Numbered from the stretch's first letter, positions 39,308 to 50,501 are shown. The stretch is DNA of 64,000 nucleotides from Piscinibacter aquaticus (GCA_007994965.1 VOPW01000001.1:3100001-3164000); one strand, 5' to 3'. Numbers and translations: made by a program. Notes: a model not told the origin generated them from the sequence alone.

Positions 39308-39495
39308 GTTGCAGATCTTAGCCTGATAGTGCTAGGATGCCAACATCGATTTCGTGCGCAGCATTCGTGATGACGCACCGAAAGGCGATTCTTACAACAA
39401 CACAAGGAGGGGATCAACGTGGAAAAGGGAACCCTTGACACTTCCCGGATTGGGAAGTAACAATTCAACCATGCCGGGGGGCCAAAGCGAGGCCT
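39308..39495. promoter_or_regulatory. Divergent region between half-S gene and higB
   Basis: A short gap of about 190 bp containing the promoters for the hsd operon and the toxin-antitoxin pair. A possible dyad (AGCCTGATAGTGCTAGG) lies at 39,319-39,335 but is weak. Confidence 0.35.
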
Positions 39496-39785
39496 ATGCA
39501 ACTAGTCAACATACCCATCTTGGAGGAGCTGAAGGCGGCGCATGCAGACGCTCGGGGAGCGCTGGATGCTGGCGCAAGGAAGTGGAGGGCGCGACGTGGA
39601 CTTCCCCGCAGGACATCAAGGACCGCTACGCCTCAGCAAGCTTTTTGGGTGGCAACCGAGTCATCTTCAACATCAAGGGCAACAGCTACCGGCTGGTTGT
39701 CAAAGTCCGTTTTCAGAACGGCATCGTCATGATCGAGTGGGGCGGCACACACGCCGAGTACGACAAGAAGAACTTCGGCCAGTGA
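39496..39785 (+). CDS. higB: HigB-family mRNA interferase toxin, frameshifted
   Basis: A HigB/RelE-type toxin of about 96 aa. It starts MQLVNIPILEELKAAHADARGALDA; after a shift near 39,575 it continues WRKEVEGATWTSPQDIKDRYASASFLGGNRVIFNIKGNSYRLVVKVRFQNGIVMIEWGGTHAEYDKKNF, the conserved HigB core including NRVIFNIKGNxYRL and the final HAEYDK. It precedes the antitoxin gene by 31 bp, the toxin-first order typical of higBA. The cleavage target would be ribosome-bound mRNA. Confidence 0.88.
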
Positions 39786-39816
39786 GCCCCAAGACCCTCG
39801 ACACCAGGAGAAGAAC

Positions 39817-41043
39817 ATGAGCACGCAGATTCGAGTACTGAAGACGGACGGCGATCACGCCGTTGCCGTTGCTCGGCTGTCTGAGCTGATGGACATGGAC
39901 CCCGCAGCGGGGACCGCCGAAGAGGCTGAGCTGGAGTTGCTGGCCCTGCTCATCCAGTCGTACGAACAGACCAAGTTCCCGCCTACGCCGCCGGACCCGA
40001 TCGACGCCATCCTGTTCCGGATGGATCAGCAGCGGCTGGCACACAAGGACCTCGTGCCCTACATCGGCTCGATGTCCAAGGTCTCCGAGGTACTGAGCCG
40101 CAAGCGTCCGTTGAGCTTGGCGATGATCCGCCGGCTGCACGCAGGCCTGGGCATCCCGGCTGACGTGCTGATCGGCGAAGGGCAAGAGCTGTCGGTTGAT
40201 TCGACGGTGGACTACACGAAGTTCCCGTTGGCAGAGATGCAGGAACGCGGCCTGTTCGGGCCGAACAAGCGGCCGCTGCAGTCCCTGAAGGAATACGCAG
40301 AAGAACTGGTGACGGGCTTCTTTCGATGCGCGTCAGGCCTGGGCGGACAGCCGGTCATGATGCGTGCGACGCTTCATCAAACCGGGGCCCGCACCATGGA
40401 CGAGTACGCGTTCAAGGTCTGGCAAGCCTGCGTGCTGCGAAAGGCACGCGCCATGACTCTCAAAGGCACGTATCAGCACGGCGTCATCACGTCAGAGTGG
40501 ATCCGCAACCTGACCCGGCTGTCGACCTTCGAGTCCGGCCCGCTGCTGGCTCAGGAGTACCTCTCCAACCATGGCATCGCGTTGGTCTTTGAGCGGCACT
40601 TCGACAAAACCTACCTCGACGGGGCAGCCATGTTGGACGGCGAAGCACCGATCGTTGCGCTGACACTTCGGCACGACCGTATCGACAACTTCTGGTTCGC
40701 CCTGCTGCACGAACTCATCCACGTCCAGCGGCATTTGACTGCGTCGGATCCGTGCATTGCCGACAACCTGGACGACAAGACTCGAACCAGCGATCAAGAG
40801 CTGGAGGCCGATCGGGAGGCCGGAGAAGCCTTGATTCCTGAGGCAGCTTGGGTCACCGCCCCAGTCAGGATCAGCCACTCCACCGAGGATGCGGTCGACC
40901 TTGCGCGGCAACTACAGATTCATCCGGCCATCATCGCCGGGAGAGTTCGCAAGGAGACGGAGAACTGGCGCTTGCTGTCAAACCTGATCAGCTCGGCTGG
41001 AAAGGTCTCCGACTTGTTCAACAACCAACTGGCCTGCCAGTGA
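39817..41043 (+). CDS. higA: HigA-like antitoxin fused to an ImmA/IrrE-type metallopeptidase domain
   Basis: A 408-aa fusion. The N-terminal 110 residues are HigA-like: EEAELELLALLIQSYEQTKFPPTPPDPIDAILFRMDQ, then a helix-turn-helix (LAHKDLVPYIGSMSKVSEVLSRKRPLSLAMIRRLHAGLGIPADVLIG). The C-terminal part is an ImmA/IrrE domain with the zinc motif FALLHELIHVQRH (about residue 296-308) and a later Glu-rich EADREAGEALIP that supplies the third ligand. Intact. The peptidase domain could cleave a regulator after stress or phage infection and so control the toxin. Ribosome site AGGAGAAG just before ATG. Confidence 0.88.
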   Translation: MSTQIRVLKTDGDHAVAVARLSELMDMDPAAGTAEEAELELLALLIQSYEQTKFPPTPPDPIDAILFRMDQQRLAHKDLVPYIGSMSKVSEVLSRKRPLSLAMIRRLHAGLGIPADVLIGEGQELSVDSTVDYTKFPLAEMQERGLFGPNKRPLQSLKEYAEELVTGFFRCASGLGGQPVMMRATLHQTGARTMDEYAFKVWQACVLRKARAMTLKGTYQHGVITSEWIRNLTRLSTFESGPLLAQEYLSNHGIALVFERHFDKTYLDGAAMLDGEAPIVALTLRHDRIDNFWFALLHELIHVQRHLTASDPCIADNLDDKTRTSDQELEADREAGEALIPEAAWVTAPVRISHSTEDAVDLARQLQIHPAIIAGRVRKETENWRLLSNLISSAGKVSDLFNNQLACQ

Positions 41044-41080
41044 GAAAGGAGGCGCAACAAATGCTGCCGTACAAATAGGA

Positions 41081-41106
41081 AAGGGCAAGCTTGAGAGCTT
41101 GCCCTT
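41081..41106 (+). terminator. Hairpin terminator after higA-immA
   Basis: A perfect 11-bp stem (AAGGGCAAGCT / AGCTTGCCCTT) with a TGAG loop, 37 bp after the higA-immA stop. The run of T after the stem is short, so it may be partial or bidirectional. Confidence 0.7.
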
Positions 41107-41245
41107 AGGGGTGAATCTGACGCGAACGCCCGACTCGGTTTGGCGATTCAGAGTGTGTTTGCGTCGGAGCCCCTAGTCAAGGCTCCCAAGCGATGTCTGT
41201 GGTCTTTCGTGGCTGACCAGTCACGGAAAACGTTCATTTCGCTTT

Positions 41246-42369
41246 ATGAAAGGGGCAACCGTGCCCAACGCAAACACCTTCCCGCCTGCCCAAGATGGGC
41301 ACTTCATCGAGGTCGCTGGCCTCGACCTCGTGTTCAAGCCTGTTCCTCTGGCTGACCACACCCCCACCGGGGCGCAAATTGCCAGCGCAGCTGGTTACAG
41401 CGATGCCCAGACGGTCACCGTTCTCCACCTGCTGGCCAACGGCGAACTGGAAGACATTCGCCCGACCGAAGTGGTGAGCGTTCCGCAGCCCGGCGGCCGG
41501 TTCGTTGTGGTCGTCACCGACCGCTCGTATCGGCTGACGATCGATGGCAAGCGCATCGATTGGCCCGTGCAGCGGATCTCCGGGAGCATCCTGCGCCACC
41601 TCGGCGGCGTTCAGGCGGACAAACTCCTGTACTTGGAGCGTCAGGACAAGGCTGACGTAGTCGTCGAAGACCACGACTTGGTCGATCTCGGCCATGCAGG
41701 GGTCGAAGCACTCTACAGCCGCGCCCCCGTCTGGATCCTCAACATCCAGGGCGTCCGCCTCGAGGGTGCCGACGCCAACGATCGTTGTCAGTGAGGCGAT
41801 GCGCCGAGGCAGGCTTTGACACCAATCAAGGCTGGCACATCTTCCTCAAGGTGGCCGGGCAACCGAAGCGGGAGCTCGAACTCACCTCGGTCGTTGACCT
41901 GCGGACGCCCGGCGTCGAGAAGATCCGGTTGACCCCGAAAGACGTGAGCAACGGTGAAGCTGCGCAAGCGCTTCGCCGTGAATTCTCGTTGCTGGACGTC
42001 GACGAACGCTTCCTCGACGAGCACTTTGCCCAGTGGGAGACGGTGCTCGACAACCAGCGGCGCTGGCTGCTGATCTTTGGGTATTCGGTTCCCGCTGGCT
42101 ACAACCAACAGCAGATCACCTTGGCCCTCGAAGTGCCGCCGACCTACCCCGGGGCGCAAATCGACATGTTCTATGCCTTCCCGAGTCTCGCGCTCAACAG
42201 TGGTAAGGCGATTGAGTGCACGCAGGTACAGGAGGCCATCTGTGGCCAGTCCTACCAGCGGTGGTCACGCCACCGGTCCGATGCCTGTCAGTGGCGACCG
42301 GACTCCGACAACGTCGTGACGCACCTTGCCCTGGTCGAGTCGGCGCTGGCCAAAAAGGTGCAGCAATGA
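41246..42369 (+). CDS. Multi-ubiquitin-like protein fused to an E2-like domain (frameshifted)
   Basis: About 370 aa after repair. It contains three ubiquitin-like beta-grasp domains (Multi_ubiq type): residues about 14-92 (FIEVAGLDLVFKPVPLADHT...), about 93-175 (RSYRLTIDGKRIDWP...VWILNIQGVRLE), and a third with WHIFLKVAGQPKRELELTSVV...GVEKIRLTPKDVSNGEA. The C-terminal E2/UBC-like part follows (FSLLDVDERFLDEH...WLLIFGYSVPAGYNQQQITLALEVPPTYPGAQIDMFY ... QRWSRHR...WRP..DNVVTHLALVESAL). The frame is broken near 41,765-41,810, splitting it into 41,246-41,794 and 41,785-42,369. The first gene of a conjugation operon with JAB-E1 and DUF6527. Catalytic Cys of E2 is not obvious. Confidence 0.83.
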
Positions 42370-43759
42370 ACCCGTCCACCAACCTGACGATCACCAATGC
42401 AGACCACCGGAAGCTGCGAGATCACCTCTTTCCAGGCGATGGTCTTGAGGCAGCCGCCATCTTGCTCTGCGCTCGGACTCCTGGCCCACGAGTGCGCTTG
42501 CTCGTGAAGCAGGTGTTGTTGGTGCTGCATTCCGCTTGCAAGGAGCGGCGCTCGGATTACCTGGTTTGGCCGGGGTCGACGATCGAGGAGGCCATCGACT
42601 TGGCGGAAGCTGAAGGCCTCTCTTTGGTGCTGACCCATTCGCATCCCGGTGGTCTGTTCGGCTTCTCTCGGCACGACGACCGAAGCGATCTGTTGACGGT
42701 GCCCAGCCTCTTTCAAGCGCTTGGCGGCCTACACGGTACAGCGATCATGACCCCTGATGGCGCCATGTTGGCGCGTCTTTACCGGCAGGACTTGTCACCG
42801 ATCTCGGTCGAGTCTGTGACGGTTGCCGGTGATGACCTCACCTCACGGCACTGGGCCGACAGGAAGTTCAGCCTTCGACCAACAGCATTCACCAGCGAGG
42901 CGACCCAAGAGCTCGGTCGCCTCAGTGCCTGCGTCATCGGTGTGTCTGGGACGGGCTCGCTCGTCGCGGAGCAACTCGCGCGGCTTGGATTCGGCCAGGT
43001 AATCCTCATCGACTTCGACAAGATCGAACCGCGCAACCTGAATCGAATCGTCAACTCGACGCTGGCGGACGCCGAGGCTCAGAGATCGAAGGTCGTCGCG
43101 TTTGCTGAAGCTGTGACCAGCTACAGGGGCAAGGGGTCGCCGTGCCGGTGAGCGCGTCCATCTCGACACGCGAAGCAGTGCTGTGCGCCAGCCAAGCCGA
43201 CGTGATGTTCTCGTGCGTCGACACCCTTGATGCTCGACAGATCGCAGATCTTTTGGCAGCCAGCTTCTTGATCCCGCTGTTCGACGTCGGGGTCTCGATT
43301 CCCACCAGAAGGACGACGGGAGGATCAGCCATCGCTGACGTCTGCGGGCGAATCGACTACGTCCACCCGGGCGGCCCGATGCTTAAAGATCGTGGGGTCT
43401 ACGACCCCGTCTCGCTGCGTGCGGAGTACCTGCGGCGCACGGCACCGGATGCACACAGGGAGGAGATGCAGGCCGGCTATCTGCGCGGCGTCACCGAAGA
43501 AGCGCCAGCAGTTATTGCGTTGAACATGAGGGCGGCATCCGCATGCGTGATGGAGTTCATCGCGCGGGCCCACCCGTTTCGCCATGAGTCCAACGCTGCG
43601 TACGCCAGAACGCAGTTCAGCCTTGCTGCGAACGAAGAGGAGTTCTTCCCGGTTGAGTCGTTCCCAACGACGACCATCCCGCAGTTCGCACGCGGCGACT
43701 TGGAGCCGCTCCTGGGGCTACCCGCCCTCCGCGCGCCGAAGTCGGAGGCAATCGCATGA
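42366..43759 (+). CDS. JAB-E1 (ThiF-type) fusion of a bacterial ubiquitin-like system, frameshifted
   Basis: About 464 aa. N-terminal JAB/JAMM isopeptidase-like domain with the metal motif LVLTHSHPGGLFGFSRHDDRSD (HxHP...S..D, about residues 94-115). C-terminal E1/ThiF adenylation domain: ACVIGVSGTGSLVAEQLARLGFGQVILIDFDKIEPRNLNRIVN (nucleotide binding). After a shift near 43,135 follow the crossover region (ADVMFSCVDTLDARQIADLL, FDVGVSIPT) and a C-terminal tail. It should both process ubiquitin-like proteins and activate them. ATGA overlaps at both ends couple it to its neighbours. Confidence 0.88.
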
Positions 43760-44088
43760 AGGCCAAGAGGCTGTTGCTGAGGCTGTTCGACTTCGTGGCG
43801 CCGGCTCGCCGTCTTCAGGTGCTCAGTGGAGACAGCCTGCCTCCGAGGCTGCCGTTCAGGGCTCTCGTGCTGGCACGAGACGACGATGAAGATTGGTGTG
43901 TAGGGATGCGGTGCCCTTGCGGTTGCGGCAGGAAGATCGAACTGCTACTGATCAAAGAGGCGGCACCGCGCTGGGATCTGCTCCTGGACGAGAAGGGTCT
44001 CCCATCCCTGACCCCTTCAGTGTGGCTACGTGACGGCTGTCAGTCGCACTTCTGGGTTCGCCATGGACGGGTGGACTGGTGCCCATAG
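43756..44088 (+). CDS. DUF6527 protein of the ubiquitin-like system
   Basis: A 110-aa protein starting MKAKRLLLRLFDFVAPARRLQVL, with a likely zinc-binding knuckle MRCPCGCGRKIELLLI and a late LRDGCQSHFWVRHGRVDWCP (C, H, H and C as further ligands). It matches DUF6527, a family I know as a neighbour of ThiF/E2/multiubiquitin genes. Intact; start overlaps the E1 stop (ATGA). A role as an adaptor or E3-like factor is speculative. Confidence 0.85.
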   Translation: MKAKRLLLRLFDFVAPARRLQVLSGDSLPPRLPFRALVLARDDDEDWCVGMRCPCGCGRKIELLLIKEAAPRWDLLLDEKGLPSLTPSVWLRDGCQSHFWVRHGRVDWCP

Positions 44089-44162
44089 TGGTCGCCAAGC
44101 AGCAGCGTGACCGAGCGGCAATTGAACCGCAGTGCTCCCGGCGTTGACGGCCGCACCAAAAC

Positions 44163-44185
44163 GAGAGGGCCCCACTTGGGCCCCT
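44163..44185 (+). terminator. Hairpin after the ubiquitin-like operon
   Basis: A GC-rich stem of about nine pairs with one bulged A (GAG-A-GGGCCC / GGGCCCCTC) 75 bp after the DUF6527 stop. No long T run follows, so efficiency is uncertain. Confidence 0.5.
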
Positions 44186-44230
44186 CGGTGTCAAAGCTGA
44201 ACTTGTAACAGCGGCGGATTCATCGGATTT

Positions 44231-44278
44231 GTCCGACAGACCTTATTACGAGTCCGACAGACTTTATTCCCATGGATC
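44231..44278. repeat. Transposon right end with two contiguous TnsB-type sites
   Basis: Read from glmS inward, site R1 is GGAATAAAGTCTGTCGGACT (44,270-44,251) and R2 is AATAAGGTCTGTCGGAC (about 44,247-44,231), 22 bp apart and back to back, as in the Tn7 right end. The terminal GATC at 44,275-44,278 mirrors TGATC at the left end. Confidence 0.8.
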
Positions 44279-44283
44279 ACAGC
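44279..44283 (+). repeat. Right target-site duplication (ACAGC)
   Basis: The copy of ACAGC directly outside the right end, 20 bp from the glmS stop codon. It matches 13,577-13,581. Confidence 0.7.
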
Positions 44284-44303
44284 GCCGGCCTCGCCCGGCA
44301 AGC

Positions 44304-46168
<1,865 letters not shown>

Positions 46169-46306
46169 GGTGAGCTTTCCTTTGCTGAAGAACGGGGCGC
46201 ATGCTAGGCAGACCCCCGAGGCGATTGATTGCAATCTTCGGCGATCGATGCAATATTTCGCCACCCCGCAAACCGGGTGAAGATTTTCTTCACATCGCAT
46301 AACTTC
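46169..46306. promoter_or_regulatory. Divergent region glmS / lrp with AsnC-type palindrome
   Basis: The gap contains a perfect palindrome GATTGCAATC at 46,227-46,236 and a similar CGATGCAATA at 46,245-46,254, one to two helical turns apart. These look like binding sites for the adjacent Lrp/AsnC regulator, possibly for autoregulation. Confidence 0.5.
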
Positions 46307-46818
46307 GTGAACGATTCCACCACCATCGAGCTGGATGCCACCGATCTGCGCATCCTCGATCAGCTCCAGCGTGACGCCTCGCTGACCAACCAGGCGCTCG
46401 CCGCCGCCGTGCATACCTCGCCCGCCACCTGCCTGCGTCGGGTGAAGCGGCTGATGGACACCGGTGTCATCGAACGCCGGTGGCGCTGCTGTCACCGGCG
46501 AAGCTGGGTGCCGGCCTGACGGCGATCGTCGAGGTCACGCTCGACCGCCAGGGCGCCGAACACCTCGCCGCCTTCGAGGCACGTGCGGTGGCCGACGAGG
46601 CGGTGCGCCAGTGCTATCGCGTCTCGCCGGGGCCCGACTTCCTGCTGATCCTGCAGGTGCGCGACATGCCGGGCTACCACGCGCTGGTGCAGCGCCTGTT
46701 CACGCAGGACGCCAACGTGCGCAACGTGAAGGCCTTCTTCAGCGTCTCGCGCGCGAAGTTCGAGCCCTCGCTGGCGCTGCTGGCGGCGGCTACGACTTCA
46801 GGATCACCAGCCCCTTGA
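46307..46818 (+). CDS. Lrp/AsnC-family transcriptional regulator, frameshifted
   Basis: About 165 aa, starting at GTG 46,307: [58 protein letters not shown], a typical AsnC-type helix-turn-helix. After a shift near 46,483 the RAM ligand-binding domain follows: [71 protein letters not shown]. It probably senses an amino acid. The end overlaps the convergent rlmI by 29 bp. Confidence 0.87.
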
Positions 46819-47971
46819 GGTATTCGCCTTCGGGGAAGACCAGCGTCTGCGGGTGGTCGGGCGCGGCGGCCACACGGGCGTAGATCGCGCCGTCGATGCC
46901 GGCATCCATGCCAGCGCCGGCCACGATCTTGTGGAACAGCTCGGGGCCGACGCCGCCGGAGCAGGAGAAGGTGAAGAGCGCGCCGCCCGGCGCGAGCAGC
47001 TTCAGCGCGAGGCGGTTGATGTCCTTGTAGGCGCGCGCGGCGCGCTCGGCATGCGCGGCGGTCGGCGCGAATTTCGGCGGGTCGAGCACGATGGCGTCGA
47101 ACACCTCGCCGTTCTTCAGCGCATCGCGCAGCGTCTGGTTCACGTCGGCGTCGCGCGCCTCGTGGCGGGCTGCATCGAAACCGTTGAGCGCCACGTGCGC
47201 CGTGGCGCGCGCCAGCGCCGGCGCGGACGAATCCACGCTCACCACGTGCTGCGCGCCGCCGGCCAGCGCCGCCACGCTGAAGCCGCCGGTGTAGCAGTAG
47301 CAGTTGAGCACGCGCTGGAAGCCGAAATGCTTCACCGTGTCGGCGAACAGCTTGCGGTTGTCTCGCTGGTCGAGATAGAAGCCGGTCTTGTGGCCCTCGG
47401 CCACGTCGAGCGTGAGCTTCCACGCATGTTCGCGGATCGTCACCTCCGTGGCGCCTTCGCCGCGCAGCCAGCCGGTGGCCGGCTCCAGGCCTTCGAGCTT
47501 GCGCACGCCGGAATCGCTGCGCTCATAGACGCGCGCGCAGCCCGTGGCCTTCACGAGCAGATCGGCGATCGTGCCCTTCCAGCGCTCGGTGCCGGCGGAG
47601 AGAAACTGCGCCGAGAGCAGGTCACCGTAGCGGTCGACGATCAGGCCCGGCAGTTCATCGGCCTCGCCGTGGATCAGCCGCACGCCGTCGCTCTCGATCG
47701 GCAGCCGCGCGCGCAGCGCCAGCGCCTTGGCGATGCGGCGCTCGAAGAAGGCCTCGTCGATGCGCTCGGCCTCGTCGAAGCTCCAGGCGCGCACGCGGAT
47801 CATCGAGCTCGGGCTGAACGCGGCCCAGGCGAGAAAGCGGCCATCGGCCGCCTGCACGCGCACAGTTTCGCCGGCGTCGGCCTTGCCCTTGTCGAGCGAA
47901 CCCTGGAACACCCAGGGGTGGCGGCGCAGCAGCGAACGCTCCTTGCCGTCACGCAGCGTGATGACTTTCAT
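46790..47971 (-). CDS. rlmI: 23S rRNA m5C methyltransferase RlmI family
   Basis: A class I SAM-dependent rRNA (cytosine-C5) methyltransferase, 393 aa, intact. N-terminal PUA-like domain ([41 protein letters not shown]), then the EEHLUD-like region with [17 protein letters not shown]. The catalytic domain has [37 protein letters not shown] (SAM site), [13 protein letters not shown] (DPPxF) and FSCSGGVG (catalytic Cys). Last gene of the lpxL-dapF-xerC-rlmI chain, its start overlapping the xerC stop. Confidence 0.93.
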   Translation of the reverse strand: MKVITLRDGKERSLLRRHPWVFQGSLDKGKADAGETVRVQAADGRFLAWAAFSPSSMIRVRAWSFDEAERIDEAFFERRIAKALALRARLPIESDGVRLIHGEADELPGLIVDRYGDLLSAQFLSAGTERWKGTIADLLVKATGCARVYERSDSGVRKLEGLEPATGWLRGEGATEVTIREHAWKLTLDVAEGHKTGFYLDQRDNRKLFADTVKHFGFQRVLNCYCYTGGFSVAALAGGAQHVVSVDSSAPALARATAHVALNGFDAARHEARDADVNQTLRDALKNGEVFDAIVLDPPKFAPTAAHAERAARAYKDINRLALKLLAPGGALFTFSCSGGVGPELFHKIVAGAGMDAGIDGAIYARVAAAPDHPQTLVFPEGEYLKGLVILKS

Positions 47972-48884
47972 TTCCTCTTGGCTCGGGGATGGGCGGCGTC
48001 GTAGACCTTCGAGAGGTGGCCGAAATCGAGCCGCGTATAGACCTGGGTGGTGGTGATGTTGGCGTGGCCGAGCAGCTCCTGCACCGCACGCAGATCGCCG
48101 CTGGACTGCAGCAGGTGCGAGGCGAAGGAGTGGCGCAGCATGTGCGGATGCACGTGGGTCGGCAGCCCGGCCTGCAGCGCGCGGCGCTTCAGGCGCGAAC
48201 GCAGCTGGCTGGGCGTAAGGCGCGTGCCGCGCTGGCTGACGAAGAGCGCCGGCTCCCCGGCTTGGCGATGTCGCCGCGCACCTCGAGCCAGGCCCGCAAG
48301 GCCTTCAGCGCCGCACCGCCCACCGGCACGCTGCGCCGCTTGCTGCCCTTGCCGAGCACGTGGGCGGTGGCGTCGGCCGCGTCGATCCAGCCCGCGGCAC
48401 GGCTGCTCGCGCCGATGTCCAGGCCGATCAGTTCGCCGACGCGCAACCCGCAGCCGTACAGCAGCTCGACGATGCAGTGGTCGCGCGCATGCAGTCGCGC
48501 ATCACCGTCCTCGTCGCTCCGGTGATCGGCCAGCGCCATCGCCTGGTCGACCGGCAGCGCCTTGGGCAGCGGCTTGGCGGCCTTCGGTGCACGCACGCCA
48601 TCGACCGGGTTGAGCGCCACCAGGCCATCGCGGCCCAGCCAACGGTACAGGCCGCGCCAGGCCGAGAGCACGATCGCGATGCTGCGCGGCGCGAGGCCCT
48701 GCGCATGCAGCTGCGCCGCCCAGCGGCGCACGTGGTGAACCTGCACCTCGCGCAGGCCGACCGGGTGTTTGCCGGCAAACGTGCGCAGTCGGTCGAACGC
48801 TTCGCCATACATCGCCAGCGTGCGCGGCGCGAGGCGCCGCTCCACCTCCAGGTGCTGAAGGTGCCGAGCGATGTCGTCGTCCAT
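47968..48884 (-). CDS. xerC: Tyrosine recombinase XerC, frameshifted
   Basis: Resolves chromosome dimers at dif with XerD; about 305 aa. The N-terminal core-binding domain ([28 protein letters not shown]) is followed by the catalytic domain: [16 protein letters not shown] (first Arg), [12 protein letters not shown] (Lys), then after a shift near 48,262 [43 protein letters not shown] with the HxxR...H triad and catalytic Tyr. The order dapF-DUF484-xerC is as in many proteobacteria. The start overlaps the end of the DUF484 gene. Confidence 0.93.
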
Positions 48885-49559
48885 CAGGAAGCCGGCAGGA
48901 GACGCGACAGCGATGCGCTGGCGAGCTCGCCGATGCGCTGCAGGAATTCGGTGCCCATCTCGGCGGTGTAGCGCGTCGGGTCGGGCGAGGCCAGCACCAG
49001 CATGCCGAAGGCTTCGATGCCGGCGCCGTGGCGCAGCGGGATCATCGCGATCGACATCGCCGAGGCCGGGTCGTCGAGCCACTGCGCCGCTTCGAAGCCG
49101 CTGTTCACGCCGCAATAGGGCAGGGTCAGGCTGGCGGCCGGGCTCTTCACGTCGGCACTCACCGGCGCCGCGAACGGCAGCGAGGCGAAGGCATCGGCGG
49201 CGCCCCACAGCCGGATGCCCGACTGCGGAATCATGAACTGGTGCATCAGCTCGCGCGTCAGCGTGCCGGGCAGGTCGCCGGCGTTGGCGGTCAACATCAG
49301 CGCGCGCGTCCAGCGGTGGAGACGGTCGGCGATGGCCACGTTCTCCTGTCCGTGGCGGATCATCTCGATGATCTTGCTCTCCAGGCCCTTGATCTTGTCG
49401 CGCAGCATTTCCATCTGCCGCTCCTGCAGCGAGACGGCGCGCTGGCCGTGCGGGCTGGTCAGCTGGACGGCGGCCAGCAGTTCGGCGTGTCGCTCGAAGA
49501 AGCCCGGCGTGTTGGCGGTAGTTGGCGATGTCCTGCTCGGTGATCCCTTGGATGCTCAC
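48884..49559 (-). CDS. DUF484 family protein, frameshifted
   Basis: A GAF-like protein of about 225 aa between dapF and xerC, its usual position. It starts at a GTG (49,559) overlapping the dapF stop: [14 protein letters not shown]. After a shift near 49,515 it continues [49 protein letters not shown], then [40 protein letters not shown] coiled segment around residue 45-70 suggests dimerisation. Molecular role unknown. Confidence 0.88.
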
Positions 49560-50408
49560 AGCTCGATCTCTCCCTCGAAGACGGTCACCGCCGGCCCCGT
49601 CATGAATACATGCGCATCGCCGCCGGCCCACTCGATGGTGAGCAGGCCGCCGCGCGTCTCGACATCCACCTTCGCCTCCAGCAATCCGAGCCGGATGCCG
49701 GCCACCACCGCCGCGCAGGCGCCGGTGCCGCAGGCCAGCGTTTCGCCGGCGCCGCGCTCGTGCACGCGCAGCTTGATGCGCGCGCGAGAGAGCGCCTGGG
49801 CGAAACCGGCATTCACATGGCGCACGAAGCGCGCATGCGTCTCGATCACCGGCCCCTGCACCGCCACCAGTGCGGCCTCGACGTCGTGCACGAACTGCAC
49901 CGCATGCGGGTTGCCCATCGAGAGCACCGCCACCTCGGCGTTGTAGTCGCCGAGATCCAGCGGCCACAGTTCGAAGCCGTTCTGCAGGCGCGGCGTGAGT
50001 CCGCTCGCGTCGAAAGGCACGCGGCCGAGCTCGAAGATCGGCGCATTCATGTCGACGGTGACACGTCCATCGGGCTGGGCATGCAGCTCCAGCAGCGTAT
50101 TCATCGTCTCGACGCGCACCGTGGCCTTGTCGGTCAGGCCCTTGTCGCGCACGTAGCGCACGAAGCAGCGCGCGCCGTTGCCGCATTGCTCGACTTCATC
50201 GCCGCTGCCGCCGTTGAAGATGCGGTAGCGGAAATCGACGCCGGGCGTGGCGCTCTTCTCCACCACCAGGATCTGATCGGCGCCGACGCCGAAGCGGCGG
50301 TCGCCGAGCGCGCGGCACTGCTCGCGCGTCAGCGCGAGCGGCGCGCGTGGCATCGAGCACGACGAAGTCGTTGCCCGCGCCATGCATCTTGGTGAAGTGA
50401 AGCTTCAT
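49556..50408 (-). CDS. dapF: Diaminopimelate epimerase, frameshifted
   Basis: Converts L,L- to meso-diaminopimelate for lysine and peptidoglycan; about 283 aa. Start [21 protein letters not shown], then a frame shift near 50,345. The two active-site cysteines are in [14 protein letters not shown] and [16 protein letters not shown]. The motif [14 protein letters not shown] is slightly altered from the usual NADGSE form. The end ([10 protein letters not shown]) is typical. Essential, so the shift is likely a sequence error. Confidence 0.94.
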
Positions 50409-50439
50409 GGCGTGCCGATTATCTCCCTCGATCCGTGCC

Positions 50440-50500
50440 CGGCGCCGGGCCGCCCAAGCCGGGCGGCGCCCCAGGGGGGCAGGAGCGAAGCGACTGGGGG
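50440..50500. repeat. GC-rich REP-like element
   Basis: A 7-bp stem (GCCGCCC / GGGCGGC) followed by the GGAGCGAAGCGACTGGGGG stretch. This composite is a repeat type I recognise from many Comamonadaceae-like genomes. It lies between the lpxL-like gene and dapF and may act as an intergenic hairpin. Confidence 0.6.
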
Positions 50501-50501
50501 C

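Larger units (their letters stand above)
13582..44278. mobile_element. Tn7-like transposon in the glmS attachment site
   Basis: A 30.7-kb element bounded by related ends in inverted orientation. The outer repeat at each end has the core GGAATAA-G/A-GTCTGTCGGACT, which resembles the AATAAAGTCT of Tn7's TnsB sites. The left end has three spaced copies and the right end two contiguous copies, the same asymmetry as in Tn7. The right end lies about 20 bp beyond the glmS stop codon, and a 5-bp direct repeat ACAGC flanks the element. It encodes TnsA, TnsB, TnsC, a TnsD-type TniQ and a second TniQ. Cargo is metal handling on the left and defence genes on the right. Exact termini are uncertain by a base or so. 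Confidence 0.88.

Noticed and set aside
13582..44278. CRISPR array or cas genes that would make this a CRISPR-associated transposon
   Set aside because: I found no direct-repeat array and no Cas-like protein; target choice is explained by TnsD at glmS.
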